A stretch of 11,744 bases of DNA, from assembly GCA_027019845.1 (NCBI GenBank), contig JALUWE010000251.1, positions 1 through 11,744 on the forward strand, in the 5' to 3' direction. This stretch comes from Anaerolineales bacterium (GTDB lineage Bacteria; Chloroflexota; Anaerolineae; Anaerolineales; JABWBV01). The translations under genes and the position numbers were made by a program. Shown piece by piece: positions 1 to 6,332 of this stretch; position 1 is the first letter of the stretch, and every line of letters begins with the position of its first letter. Below the pieces are notes generated by a model. The model had not been told where the DNA came from. It made no database searches and saw only the letters and a list, made by a program, of their open reading frames with translations.

Positions 1-521
1 AAAAGGGGGTGCGGCTGGTGGGGCCAAACTGCCCCGGTATCATCACGCCGGGCGAGGCCAAAGTGGGCATCATCCCCGGCGACATCGCTATTCCCGGCAA
101 CGTCGGCGTGGTCTCCCGCTCGGGAACGCTGACCTACGAGGTGTTGTACGCCCTCAAACAGGCCGGCATGGGGGCCAGCACCTGCGTGGGTATCGGGGGC
201 GACCCGGTGCGGGGAACGGATTTCATCGACGTTTTGCAAATGTTCGAAGAGGACGCGCAAACCGATCAGGTGGTGCTGATCGGCGAGATCGGCGGCACAG
301 ACGAGGAAAAGGCCGCCGAGTTCATCCAAAAACACATGTCCAAGCCTGTGGCGGCCTTCATCGCCGGGCAGACCGCGCCGCCGGGCAAGCGGATGGGGCA
401 CGCAGGCGCAATCGTCGAGGGCGGCTCCGGCACCGCTGCCGACAAAATCAGAGCGTTGGAAGCCGCCAACGTGCGCGTTGCCAAACACCCCGAAGAAATC
501 CCGGACTTGTTGAAGGCCTGA
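1..521 (+). CDS. sucD: Succinyl-CoA synthetase (ADP/GDP-forming) alpha subunit, 3' part
   Basis: This is the C-terminal part of the alpha subunit of succinyl-CoA ligase, the TCA-cycle enzyme that interconverts succinyl-CoA and succinate with substrate-level phosphorylation. The gene enters from the left edge; the first complete codon begins at base 3, so the GTG at 9 is an internal valine, not a start. Recognisable family blocks are GPNCPGIITPGE, SRSGTLTYE, CVGIGGDPVRGTDF, IGEIGGTDEE and GKRMGHAGAI. The histidine in GHAGA is the residue that is phosphorylated during catalysis in this family. About 172 residues are visible, of a usual length near 290, so the N-terminal CoA-binding (Rossmann) domain is mostly missing. 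The beta subunit gene sucC is commonly upstream but lies outside the window. The TGA stop is at 519-521, 13 bases before the stem of a strong terminator. Confidence 0.97.
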   Translation, partial: KGVRLVGPNCPGIITPGEAKVGIIPGDIAIPGNVGVVSRSGTLTYEVLYALKQAGMGASTCVGIGGDPVRGTDFIDVLQMFEEDAQTDQVVLIGEIGGTDEEKAAEFIQKHMSKPVAAFIAGQTAPPGKRMGHAGAIVEGGSGTAADKIRALEAANVRVAKHPEEIPDLLKA

Positions 522-530
522 CTCCCAAAC

Positions 531-570
531 AAAAAAGCGGGTGCTCCTCAGCACCCGCTTTACTTTTTCC
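531..570 (+). terminator. Intrinsic terminator after sucD, probably bidirectional
   Basis: There is a perfect 11-bp stem (535-545 with 550-560, AAGCGGGTGCT / AGCACCCGCTT) and a 4-base CCTC loop. It is followed by TACTTTTT on the plus strand. On the minus strand the same hairpin is followed by a run of six T (complement of 531-536). It can therefore end sucD transcripts and also stop minus-strand transcription running out of the convergent lipoprotein gene. Confidence 0.93.
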
Positions 571-612
571 GTAGCTAACCTGAGCTTCGGATAAAAGCCC
601 CCCTTCGGAATT

Positions 613-746
613 GTCATTGCGAAGCCCGCAAGGGCTGCTTGCCCTGAGCCGTGCCGAAGGGAAGTAATCTCCTGCATGTCCAGGCCGGAGACGGCTTCCC
701 TTCAACGTTGTTTATGCAGGCAGGTACGGTGTGCCCTCGCCATGAC
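613..746. repeat. Degenerate inverted-repeat (MITE/REP-like) intergenic element
   Basis: Two 60-base arms (613-672 and 687-746) face each other across a 14-base centre. The outer ends match 9 of 10 (GTCATTGCGA versus GTCATGGCGA after reverse complementing). The inner ends share GAAGGGAAG and TCTCC at identical offsets. The middle of the arms has diverged. The style (GTCATTGCGA at the edge, AATCTCC toward the centre, a CCCTGAGC...CGAAGGG segment at 642-661) resembles dispersed non-coding repeats I recall from environmental bacterial genomes; this is memory, not a search. It encodes no supported protein and sits in the space between two convergent genes. No target-site duplication is obvious. 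Confidence 0.6.
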
Positions 747-764
747 ACTTTCCATGTATGTGCA

Positions 765-1265
765 TCACTCTACCGTGGTGCGTGAAACGCTGACGCGGAT
801 CTCTACAAAGCCGCCTCCGGCGTTGTACGTCATGCTGACGGTCAGGCTGTCCTCCGCTTCATTGATGCGTGCCATCGAGGCCAATGAGCCGACAATGGAA
901 TCCCGCGAAGTGGTTTCCTGCCAACCGGCTTCCAACAAGGCTTCCTGATAGTAGGCCAGCGCGGTTTCGATGTCGGTATCCACCCGGTAGGTCATATCGA
1001 ATCCGTTGCGGGTGCTCGATACCCGAATCTCGTAGGCATTCTCCATGACAGGAACATCCTCCGGGATTTCGTTCTCCGGGGGCGCGGGCGCTTCCTCTTG
1101 GCCGCCCCCCTCTCCCGAGGGCGATTCAGGCTGGGCGTCTCCGGCGGATGCGGGGGCCGAATCGGGCCCGGATTCCGGCGCGGATGTGGCCCCGCCTCCA
1201 CAGGCGGCCAGCAACAACGCGGCCAGCACACTCAATACGGCAACATAAAACAACGTCTTCTTCAT
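765..1265 (-). CDS. Putative secreted lipoprotein of unknown function
   Basis: This 166-residue protein is predicted to be lipid-anchored. It begins MKKTLFYVAVLSVLAALLLAAC, a typical signal peptide with lipobox LAAC and acylated Cys22. Residues 23-65 are a low-complexity linker rich in Gly, Ala, Pro, Ser and Glu. Residues 66-166 form one small domain starting PEDVPVMENAYEI, with alternating beta-like strands around a helix that reads ALAYYQEALLEAGWQ. This YYxxxLxxxGW pattern occurs in small extracytoplasmic domains of many bacterial lipoproteins, but I cannot assign a function. The reading frame stays open upstream to 1493 across the promoter and the ACP gene. The signal peptide and a well-spaced AGGAG fix the start at 1265. 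It has its own promoter and is separated from the ACP gene by a terminator, so it is probably monocistronic. Confidence 0.88.
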   Translation of the reverse strand: MKKTLFYVAVLSVLAALLLAACGGGATSAPESGPDSAPASAGDAQPESPSGEGGGQEEAPAPPENEIPEDVPVMENAYEIRVSSTRNGFDMTYRVDTDIETALAYYQEALLEAGWQETTSRDSIVGSLASMARINEAEDSLTVSMTYNAGGGFVEIRVSVSRTTVE

Positions 1266-1273
1266 CTTCTTCG

Positions 1274-1278
1274 CTCCT
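1274..1278 (-). promoter_or_regulatory. Ribosome binding site of the lipoprotein gene
   Basis: AGGAG on the minus strand lies 8 bases before the ATG at 1265. It decides this start over the longer open frame that reaches 1493. Confidence 0.85.
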
Positions 1279-1298
1279 GGAGTGGTTTCTTTGGTTGA

Positions 1299-1327
1299 AC
1301 TATAAACACAATCCGCCAAACTGTCAA
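1299..1327 (-). promoter_or_regulatory. Sigma-70-type promoter of the lipoprotein gene
   Basis: On the minus strand there is TTGACA (1322-1327), a 17-base spacer and TATAGT (1299-1304), a near-perfect match to the housekeeping consensus. Transcription would begin near 1292, giving a leader of about 27 bases. The -35 box lies 11 bases past the A-tract that forms the U-run of the ACP terminator, so the two genes are insulated but tightly packed. Confidence 0.85.
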
Positions 1328-1337
1328 CGGCGCGATA

Positions 1338-1368
1338 CAAAAAAGAGGCACGCCGTGCTCGTGCCTCT
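1338..1368 (-). terminator. Intrinsic terminator after the ACP gene
   Basis: A 9-bp stem (AGAGGCACG at 1344-1352 with CGTGCCTCT at 1360-1368) with a 7-base loop is followed on the minus strand by a run of six T. It lies about 30 bases beyond the ACP stop codon. Confidence 0.9.
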
Positions 1369-1398
1369 CCAATGACTTCACGCTGTCGGGGAAATCGG

Positions 1399-1635
1399 CT
1401 AGAGGTTCTTTTCAATATACGCCACTGCCTCACCCACTGTGGTGATGTTCTGCGCATCCTCATCGGAAATTTCAGCCCCAAACTTGTCCTCAAACGCCAT
1501 AATCAGCTCAACCAGGTCCAGCGAGTCTGCTTCCAAATCCTCACGAAATCGAGCGGTGGGCGTAACCTGCGCCTCATCGACGCCGAGCAAATCTACAATG
1601 ATGTCCCGTACCGAATTAAAGGTGTCTTCAGCCAT
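1399..1635 (-). CDS. acpP: Acyl carrier protein
   Basis: This is a 78-residue acyl carrier protein, the small acidic cytoplasmic protein that carries growing acyl chains on a 4'-phosphopantetheine arm in type II fatty-acid synthesis. The attachment site is Ser38 in EADSLDLVEL, the classic DSL motif. Family landmarks follow: MAFEDKFGAEISDEDAQNI, then TVGEAVAYIEKNL at the C-terminus. The length is normal. The frame is open to 1680, but the start is placed at 1635 because GGAGG lies 7 bases upstream, the family alignment begins there, and the -10 box overlaps the upstream end of the longer frame. It stands alone between its own promoter and terminator, without fab genes beside it. A role in another acyl pathway cannot be excluded, but the sequence looks like the standard FAS II carrier. 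Confidence 0.95.
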   Translation of the reverse strand: MAEDTFNSVRDIIVDLLGVDEAQVTPTARFREDLEADSLDLVELIMAFEDKFGAEISDEDAQNITTVGEAVAYIEKNL

Positions 1636-1642
1636 AAGTGGT

Positions 1643-1647
1643 CCTCC
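1643..1647 (-). promoter_or_regulatory. Ribosome binding site of the ACP gene
   Basis: GGAGG on the minus strand lies 7 bases before the ATG at 1635. It fixes this start rather than the in-frame ATG at 1680. Confidence 0.88.
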
Positions 1648-1679
1648 GAAAAGTTGGTTTCCAGCCAAATGCGCCGCCA

Positions 1680-1707
1680 ATTGTAACGCCCTTCACACAG
1701 ATGTCAA
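1680..1707 (-). promoter_or_regulatory. Sigma-70-type promoter of the ACP gene
   Basis: On the minus strand there is TTGACA (1702-1707), a 16-base spacer and TACAAT (1680-1685). Predicted initiation near 1673 gives a leader of about 38 bases carrying the GGAGG site. Confidence 0.82.
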
Positions 1708-1714
1708 GCGTTCG

Positions 1715-1743
1715 TTGACAGCTTAATTCTCGACTGGTAAGAT
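1715..1743 (+). promoter_or_regulatory. Sigma-70-type promoter of the fni-prenyl synthase pair
   Basis: On the plus strand there is TTGACA (1715-1720), a 17-base spacer and TAAGAT (1738-1743). Initiation near 1750 would leave a leader of about 20 bases before the fni start. Its -35 box is only 7 bases from the -35 box of the divergent ACP promoter. Confidence 0.78.
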
Positions 1744-1769
1744 CATTCACGATTCAGGAACACTTGGAC

Positions 1770-2798
1770 ATGCAAAAAGTTACGCCTGTCAGTAAAAGAA
1801 AAGCAGACCACATTCGGATCAACCTGGAAGAAGATGTGCGTTCCGGCCTGAGCACAGGTCTGGAACGCTATCGTTTTGTCCATCGTGCCTTACCCGAGCT
1901 CGACCTTGCTGAGGTGGATTTGAGGCTGACGCTCTTCGGGCGACAACTGCAGGCCCCCCTTTTGATTTCTTCCATGACCGGGGGCACGCTTGAGGCGCAA
2001 AATATCAACCGCATTTTGGCCGCCGCGGCTCAGGAAACCGGCATTGCGATGGGGCTGGGTTCCCAACGGGCTGCGGTGGAGCAGCCTGAACTGGCTGGCA
2101 CGTTTCAGGTGCGCGACATTGCCCCGGACATTTTGTTGTTTGCCAATCTGGGCGCGGTGCAACTCAATTACGGTTACGGCATCGACGAATGCCGCCGCGC
2201 GGTCGAAATGATCGAGGCCGACGCGTTGATTTTGCACTTCAACGCGCTCCAGGAAGCGGTACAACCGGAGGGGGACACGCGTTTTGCCGGGCTTTTGAAC
2301 AAAGTCGAACAGGTGTGCCGCGCGCTGCCGGTACCGGTGATCGCCAAGGAGGTGGGGTGGGGCTTCTCCGAAGAGGATGCCCGGCGGCTGGCACAGGCGG
2401 GCGTCGCGGCCATCGACGTGGCCGGCGCGGGGGGAACTTCCTGGTCCCAGGTGGAAATGCACCGCGCCAAAGACGAGAGCCAGGCACGCTTGGCCGCCGC
2501 CTTCATCGATTGGGGCATCCCCACCGCGGAGGCCATCCGCAACGTGCGCCGTGCCGCGCCCGGTCTGGTGGTGTTCGCCTCCGGCGGCTTGCGAAACGGT
2601 CTCGACGTTGCCAAATGTATCGCGCTGGGGGCCTCGCTGGGCGGGTTGGCCAGCCCCTTCCTGAAGGCCGCGGCACGCTCACCGCAGGCTGTGCTTCAAA
2701 CCATTCAGGAAATCAAACGCGAAATCCAGGTCTGTATGTTCGCGGCTGGCGCGGGAGACATCGCCCACTTGCAAAACACCCGCCTGGTGGAGAGATAA
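1770..2798 (+). CDS. fni: Type 2 isopentenyl-diphosphate delta-isomerase (FMN-dependent)
   Basis: This 342-residue enzyme interconverts isopentenyl and dimethylallyl diphosphate, supplying the allylic primer for isoprenoid chains. The type 2 form uses reduced FMN and Mg2+ in a TIM barrel. Landmarks in order are RKADHI (near 10-15), SSMTGG (67-72), GLGSQR (95-100), HFNALQE (156-162), QPEGD (165-169), KEVGWG (193-198), GAGGTSW (219-225) and SGGLRNGLDVAKCIALGA (271-288). The HxNxxQE block contains the catalytic glutamine and metal-binding glutamate of the family; Phe replaces the more usual Leu in its second position. Length is typical. ATG at 1770 is preferred to TTG at 1764 because AGGAA (1756-1760) lies 9 bases before the ATG and only 3 before the TTG. 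The next gene, 24 bases downstream, uses its products. Confidence 0.96.
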   Translation: MQKVTPVSKRKADHIRINLEEDVRSGLSTGLERYRFVHRALPELDLAEVDLRLTLFGRQLQAPLLISSMTGGTLEAQNINRILAAAAQETGIAMGLGSQRAAVEQPELAGTFQVRDIAPDILLFANLGAVQLNYGYGIDECRRAVEMIEADALILHFNALQEAVQPEGDTRFAGLLNKVEQVCRALPVPVIAKEVGWGFSEEDARRLAQAGVAAIDVAGAGGTSWSQVEMHRAKDESQARLAAAFIDWGIPTAEAIRNVRRAAPGLVVFASGGLRNGLDVAKCIALGASLGGLASPFLKAAARSPQAVLQTIQEIKREIQVCMFAAGAGDIAHLQNTRLVER

Positions 2799-2822
2799 GC
2801 CGCCCCCTCCCCTTCCCCCTCC
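2786..2822 (+). promoter_or_regulatory. Pyrimidine-only leader without a Shine-Dalgarno site
   Basis: Bases 2803-2822, immediately before the prenyl synthase ATG, are all C or T and include two CCTCC strings, which resemble the ribosomal anti-SD rather than an SD. GGTGG (2786-2790) can pair with CCGCC (2800-2804), with one G-U pair, placing the fni stop in the loop. Initiation therefore probably depends on coupling to fni translation; the functional reading is inference. Confidence 0.45.
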
Positions 2823-3839
2823 ATGACTTCCCTCGCCTCCCTCACCTCCAGCCTGCTGCCCGCCATCGAATCCGAAATGCGGCGGGTTATAGCGCGCGCA
2901 AAAACGCGGCAAACCGCGGAAATGTACCACATGATGGCCTATCATCTGGGCTGGGAGGGTCAGGGCGCGGGGCCAAGAGCGCGGGGCAAACGCATCCGTC
3001 CCCTGCTTTTGCTGCTCACCACCCAGGCGGCCGGCGGCAACTGGCAGCAGGCCCTACCGGCAGCCGCTTCCGTCGAGCTGCTGCACAACTTTTCTCTCAT
3101 CCACGACGACATCCAGGACAACAGCCCCCTGCGACGGGGCCGCCCCACGGTGTGGAAAAAATGGGGCACCGCGCAGGCCATCAACGCCGGAGACGCCATG
3201 TACACCCTGGCCTACGCCGCCATGCTGGACCTGCAACGCACCTGCTCCCCCCAGACCACCTTACAGGCAGCCGGCATCCTCCATCGCACCTGCACCCAAC
3301 TCACCCAGGGGCAGCACCTGGATATGGCGTATGAGACCCGGCCTACCATTACGGAACAGGAATACTGGGCCATGATCGAGGGGAAAACCGCCTCTTTGTT
3401 GGCTGCCTGCACCGAGCTGGGCGCGCTGATCGCCGGCGCCAACCCCTTCCGGCGGGCGGCCTTCAGCGAGTTTGGACGCAACCTGGGGTTGGCTTTCCAG
3501 GTGTTGGACGATCTGCTCGGCATCTGGGGCGATTCGGCCCTGACCGGCAAATCCGCGGAAAGCGACCTGGTGGCAGGCAAGAAATCGATCCCCATCCTGT
3601 TCGGCCTCCAGCAAAACCGCGCTTTTGCCCGCAGGTGGAGGCAAGGCCCCATCCCGGCCGGGGAGGTACAGTCTTTGGCGGCACGTCTCGAAGAGGAAGG
3701 CGCCCGGGAATATACCCGCCAAAAAGCCGATGCCCTGACCGCGCAAGCACTGCAATCGCTGGCCGCGGCGAACCCCCAGGGGGAGGCGGGACAGGCACTG
3801 GTGGAGCTGGCGAACATGCTCTTGAAAAGGCAGGTGTAA
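2823..3839 (+). CDS. Polyprenyl diphosphate synthase, probably geranylgeranyl type
   Basis: This 338-residue class I trans-prenyltransferase condenses IPP with allylic diphosphates in a Mg2+-dependent reaction. Visible motifs are GKRIRP (55-60), the first aspartate-rich motif DDIQD (95-99), RRGRPT (104-109), EGKTASL (186-192), the second aspartate-rich motif DDLLGIWGD (229-237) and KKSIP (253-257). Phe90 lies five residues before the first Asp with no two-residue insertion inside the motif. In characterised short-chain synthases a bulky aromatic there limits products to about C20, so GGPP is the best guess, but product length is inferred. The gene follows fni by 24 bases and almost certainly shares its promoter, linking substrate supply and chain elongation. 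Its start has no SD and is preceded by a pyrimidine tract. Quinone, carotenoid or other terpenoid use cannot be told from this window. Confidence 0.93.
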   Translation: MTSLASLTSSLLPAIESEMRRVIARAKTRQTAEMYHMMAYHLGWEGQGAGPRARGKRIRPLLLLLTTQAAGGNWQQALPAAASVELLHNFSLIHDDIQDNSPLRRGRPTVWKKWGTAQAINAGDAMYTLAYAAMLDLQRTCSPQTTLQAAGILHRTCTQLTQGQHLDMAYETRPTITEQEYWAMIEGKTASLLAACTELGALIAGANPFRRAAFSEFGRNLGLAFQVLDDLLGIWGDSALTGKSAESDLVAGKKSIPILFGLQQNRAFARRWRQGPIPAGEVQSLAARLEEEGAREYTRQKADALTAQALQSLAAANPQGEAGQALVELANMLLKRQV

Positions 3840-3860
3840 CTGTGCAGCCAGCAAGTTGGC

Positions 3861-5036
3861 CTAAACAAAACGCATAAACACCCGGTTGCCGAACATCTTG
3901 CCCCGCGCTGTCAGGCGCAACCGGCCTTGCGACCATTCCACCAGCCCCTGTGTGCGCAATTCGTGGATTTCCTGGGGAAACGCGGCCTCGATGGACACCC
4001 CGAATCGCTGGCGAAACGCCCGATCCGGCACCCCCTCCTGCACCAGCCGCAGCCCCATCATCATGGTTTCGGCCATTTCGGTGGCGCGGTCGATGGGCGT
4101 GAGATGGACGGTCGCGGGGGTGCGCGGGAAAGGGCGCGCGGCCCCATTCCGGCAGCGGTTGATATAGGCCTGGGGGCCGCGTACGTTCACGGTGCGGCAG
4201 CCGGCCGCAAAGCCGTGCGCGCCCGCTCCCAGCCCCAGGTAGGGCAGGTTATGCCAGTATTGCAGGTTGTGCTGGCAAGCCAGCAGGCGGCCATCCGCAC
4301 TTCGCCGCGCCCAGTTCGATATTTCGTACTGCTCGAACCCGGCCTTCTCCAGCCGCGCCATCGCCCATTCGTACATCTCCGCGGCCAGGTCGCTGTCAGC
4401 CGCGGGGAGCAGGCCGCGTTGCACCCAACTGTTCATCGGTGTGCCGTGCTCCAGAGTCAGATGGTAGAGCGAAAGGTGGTCGGGACGCAGATCGAGGGCA
4501 AGCTCGAGGGTGCGTTGCCAACTTGCCAGGGATTGGTAGGGCAGGCCAAAGATCAAATCCAGATTCAGATTCCCGAACCCGGCCTGCCGCGCCCATTTCA
4601 CCGCCTGTACCACGTCGAAGAAATCGTGCCCGCGCTCCAGGATGCGCAAATCCTCCGGGCTGGCCGACTGCATCCCGAGCGAGAGCCGGTTGACGCCCAA
4701 CGAACGCAGCCCGCGCAGGTATTCCCGCGAGAGCGTGCCGGGGTTGGCCTCCAGGGTGATCTCCGCGCCGGAGGTGAGGGGAAACCCGTCGCGCACCGCG
4801 GAGAGCAAACGGGACACTTCGGAGAGCGGCAGCAAAGAGGGGGTGCCGCCGCCTAAAAACAGTGTGTGTACCCTGGCGTTGGGCGGCAGGCCCGCGGCCG
4901 CGCAGCCAAGCTCCGCGATCAGGGCCGTGACGTAATCCGCGATCAGGTTTTCCATGCCCGCGTAGGTGTTGAAATCACAATACGCGCAGCGATGACGGCA
5001 AAACGGAATGTGCAGGTACAGGCTGAGAACATCCAT
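3861..5036 (-). CDS. hemW: Radical SAM heme chaperone HemW
   Basis: This 391-residue radical SAM protein is often annotated as oxygen-independent coproporphyrinogen III oxidase, but its motifs fit HemW. The cluster motif is CRHRCAYCDF (Cys13, Cys17, Cys20), with Phe22 where true HemN has a fourth cysteine. GGGTPS (62-67) is the SAM-binding segment. HNLQYW (256-261) matches the HNxxYW motif associated with heme binding in HemW. LSLGMQS (118-124) and DLIFGLPYQ (160-168) are further family blocks, and a C-terminal HemN-C domain ends GLVEW...LTARGKMFGNRVFMRF. HemW delivers heme to respiratory proteins and lacks the decarboxylase activity of HemN. No clear SD precedes the ATG at 5036. It is convergent with the prenyl synthase, with 21 bases between stops and no hairpin terminator visible there. 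Confidence 0.94.
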   Translation of the reverse strand: MDVLSLYLHIPFCRHRCAYCDFNTYAGMENLIADYVTALIAELGCAAAGLPPNARVHTLFLGGGTPSLLPLSEVSRLLSAVRDGFPLTSGAEITLEANPGTLSREYLRGLRSLGVNRLSLGMQSASPEDLRILERGHDFFDVVQAVKWARQAGFGNLNLDLIFGLPYQSLASWQRTLELALDLRPDHLSLYHLTLEHGTPMNSWVQRGLLPAADSDLAAEMYEWAMARLEKAGFEQYEISNWARRSADGRLLACQHNLQYWHNLPYLGLGAGAHGFAAGCRTVNVRGPQAYINRCRNGAARPFPRTPATVHLTPIDRATEMAETMMMGLRLVQEGVPDRAFRQRFGVSIEAAFPQEIHELRTQGLVEWSQGRLRLTARGKMFGNRVFMRFV

Positions 5037-5069
5037 GTGAAAAAATGGGCAAAAAAGCGTGTTTCGGCG

Positions 5070-5078
5070 AGTATATCA
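5070..5078 (-). promoter_or_regulatory. Extended -10 promoter of hemW
   Basis: On the minus strand TGATATACT is an extended -10 element (TGn plus TATACT at 5070-5075). No good -35 box stands at 16-18 bases. Initiation near 5063 would give a leader of about 27 bases without an obvious SD. Confidence 0.55.
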
Positions 5079-5102
5079 CGCTATGTACGCTTGCTGTAAT
5101 AG

Positions 5103-5111
5103 TGGTATAAT
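5103..5111 (+). promoter_or_regulatory. Extended -10 promoter of the LysM protein gene
   Basis: TGGTATAAT is a TGn element plus the perfect hexamer TATAAT at 5106-5111. There is no recognisable -35 box, which is compatible with extended -10 promoters. Initiation would be near 5118. Confidence 0.65.
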
Positions 5112-5118
5112 CGCCGCG

Positions 5119-5138
5119 CCGGGTGCTCCCCGGTTTTT
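5119..5138 (+). promoter_or_regulatory. GC hairpin with T-tract at the predicted 5' end of the LysM mRNA
   Basis: CCGGG (5119-5123) pairs with CCCGG (5129-5133) around a TGCTC loop and is followed by five T. It starts almost exactly at the predicted transcription start, so it could be a 5' stabilising hairpin or a weak premature terminator. The stem is short, and no ligand or leader-peptide logic is visible. Confidence 0.4.
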
Positions 5139-5174
5139 GTTTGTACAATAAGGAATGATTCACTCGATATTCGT

Positions 5175-6314
5175 ATGACTGACACATCTACAACTGAAGT
5201 TTGTCCAACTTGCGGCACCCGCATCAGCGAAGGGGCCTCCAAATGCCTGGTGTGCGGCACAGATTTGCGCAAGAATGGGGGCACTCAGCCGAATGAGGCC
5301 AGCGTGGTGCAAAGCAGCCGAATGCCGACGGTAACGTTGAACCTGCCGGTTGCGCTGGGTTTGCTGGCCCTTTTTCTGGGAATCGGGGCCGGCAGCGTGT
5401 TTTTCCTGGTGCGCCAGGAGCCGACCATCGCCGTACCCCCCACCGAAACGCCCACCCCCACCGTGACCACAACACCCACCCTGACGGCCACCCCGGAAAC
5501 ACCTACCCCCACCAACACCCCCGAACCCAGCCCCACACCGTTGAGTTACATTGTGCAGGATGGGGATTTGTGTACCTCGATTGCTTTTGCCTTCGACGTT
5601 TCCGTGCAAAGTATCATTTTGTTGAACAATCTGGATGCGAATTGCACGCTCTTCGTGGGGCAAAGTTTGCTCATTCCCCAACCCACCCCCACGCCGACGC
5701 CGTTCCCCACCGCGACGCTGAACCCCACAGAGGCTTTCGCGGCCGAATGCGACCAGGTCAGTTACGAGGTGCAAGAGGGGGACACGCTCAGCACCATCTC
5801 GGCCAACTATCAGGTACCCATCGAGGCCATCAAAAGCTGGAATGGGCTGGTGGGGGATTCGGTCTTTTCCGGGCAGCAGTTGCTCATCCCCTTGTGCGAA
5901 CGCGAATTGGTGGGCGGGCCGACCCCCACGCCTACCCCTGCGCCGCCCTACCCCGCGCCCAACCTGCTGCTGCCGGTGGACGGCGCGCAGTTCACCCTGG
6001 CGGACGACGTGATCACCCTGCAATGGGCCTCCGTAGGCGTGTTACGCGAAAACGAGGTCTACATGGTGATTATCGAAGACATCACCGCCGGTGAAGGAGA
6101 GCGGATCGTAGACTACGTGGTCGATACCAAGTACATCGTTCCCGAAGAGCTGCGCCCCACTTCCGGCCAGCCGCACCTGTTCCGTTGGTGGGTGGGAACC
6201 GCCCGCCAGTCCGGGACGGACGAAGACGGCCTGCCGGTCTATGAGGAAGCTGGCGCACTGAGCGCGCCGCGCGGTTTCATTTGGACGGGTGCGGCGGGGA
6301 CTCCCGCGCCATAG
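5175..6314 (+). CDS. Zinc-ribbon, single-pass membrane protein with two LysM domains
   Basis: This 379-residue protein has a distinctive order of parts. Residues 10-27 carry a CPTC...CLVC zinc ribbon predicted to be cytoplasmic. One membrane helix follows at about 57-79. Residues 84-122 are a Thr-Pro linker. LysM 1 is at 124-168 (YIVQDGDLCTSIAFAF...LLIPQ), a second Thr-Pro linker at 169-182, and LysM 2 at 196-239 (YEVQEGDTLSTISANY...LLIP). A Pro-rich spacer follows, then a C-terminal region (260-371) that resembles an Ig/FnIII-like beta domain (LLLPVDGAQF...ITLQWASV...FRWWVGTAR). LysM domains bind peptidoglycan or related glycans, so the outside portion probably attaches to the cell wall. No catalytic domain is seen. 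The ATG at 5175 has no well-placed SD: AAGGA at 5150-5154 is 20 bases away. It is divergent from hemW and convergent with phoU. The exact role is unknown. Confidence 0.9.
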   Translation: MTDTSTTEVCPTCGTRISEGASKCLVCGTDLRKNGGTQPNEASVVQSSRMPTVTLNLPVALGLLALFLGIGAGSVFFLVRQEPTIAVPPTETPTPTVTTTPTLTATPETPTPTNTPEPSPTPLSYIVQDGDLCTSIAFAFDVSVQSIILLNNLDANCTLFVGQSLLIPQPTPTPTPFPTATLNPTEAFAAECDQVSYEVQEGDTLSTISANYQVPIEAIKSWNGLVGDSVFSGQQLLIPLCERELVGGPTPTPTPAPPYPAPNLLLPVDGAQFTLADDVITLQWASVGVLRENEVYMVIIEDITAGEGERIVDYVVDTKYIVPEELRPTSGQPHLFRWWVGTARQSGTDEDGLPVYEEAGALSAPRGFIWTGAAGTPAP

Positions 6315-6332
6315 CGTTCACGGGAAATTTGT

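Noticed and set aside
676..948. A 90-codon plus-strand frame over the repeat and the lipoprotein 3' end
   Set aside because: It has no ribosome binding site or domain and overlaps both the inverted repeat and a well-supported minus-strand gene.
1266..1493. N-terminal extension of the lipoprotein frame to ATG 1493
   Set aside because: It would run through its own promoter, the ACP terminator and part of the ACP gene. A lipobox signal peptide and AGGAG support the start at 1265.
2189..3334. A 381-codon plus-strand frame spanning fni and the prenyl synthase
   Set aside because: It is an Arg/Gly/Pro/His-rich out-of-frame reading of two well-identified genes and has no motif of its own.
5155..5178. 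A 7-codon upstream reading frame overlapping the LysM start (ATGA)
   Set aside because: The AAGGA next to it leaves no spacing for initiation, and the peptide shows no attenuation logic.
5446..5544. Tandem repeat in the Thr-Pro coding stretch of the LysM gene
   Set aside because: It is an ordinary low-complexity linker with no exact repeat unit beyond codon reuse, not a separate repeat element.
5160..6023. A 287-codon minus-strand frame opposite the LysM protein
   Set aside because: It is a Gly/Arg/Gln-rich low-complexity reading created by the Thr-Pro linker repeats on the other strand.
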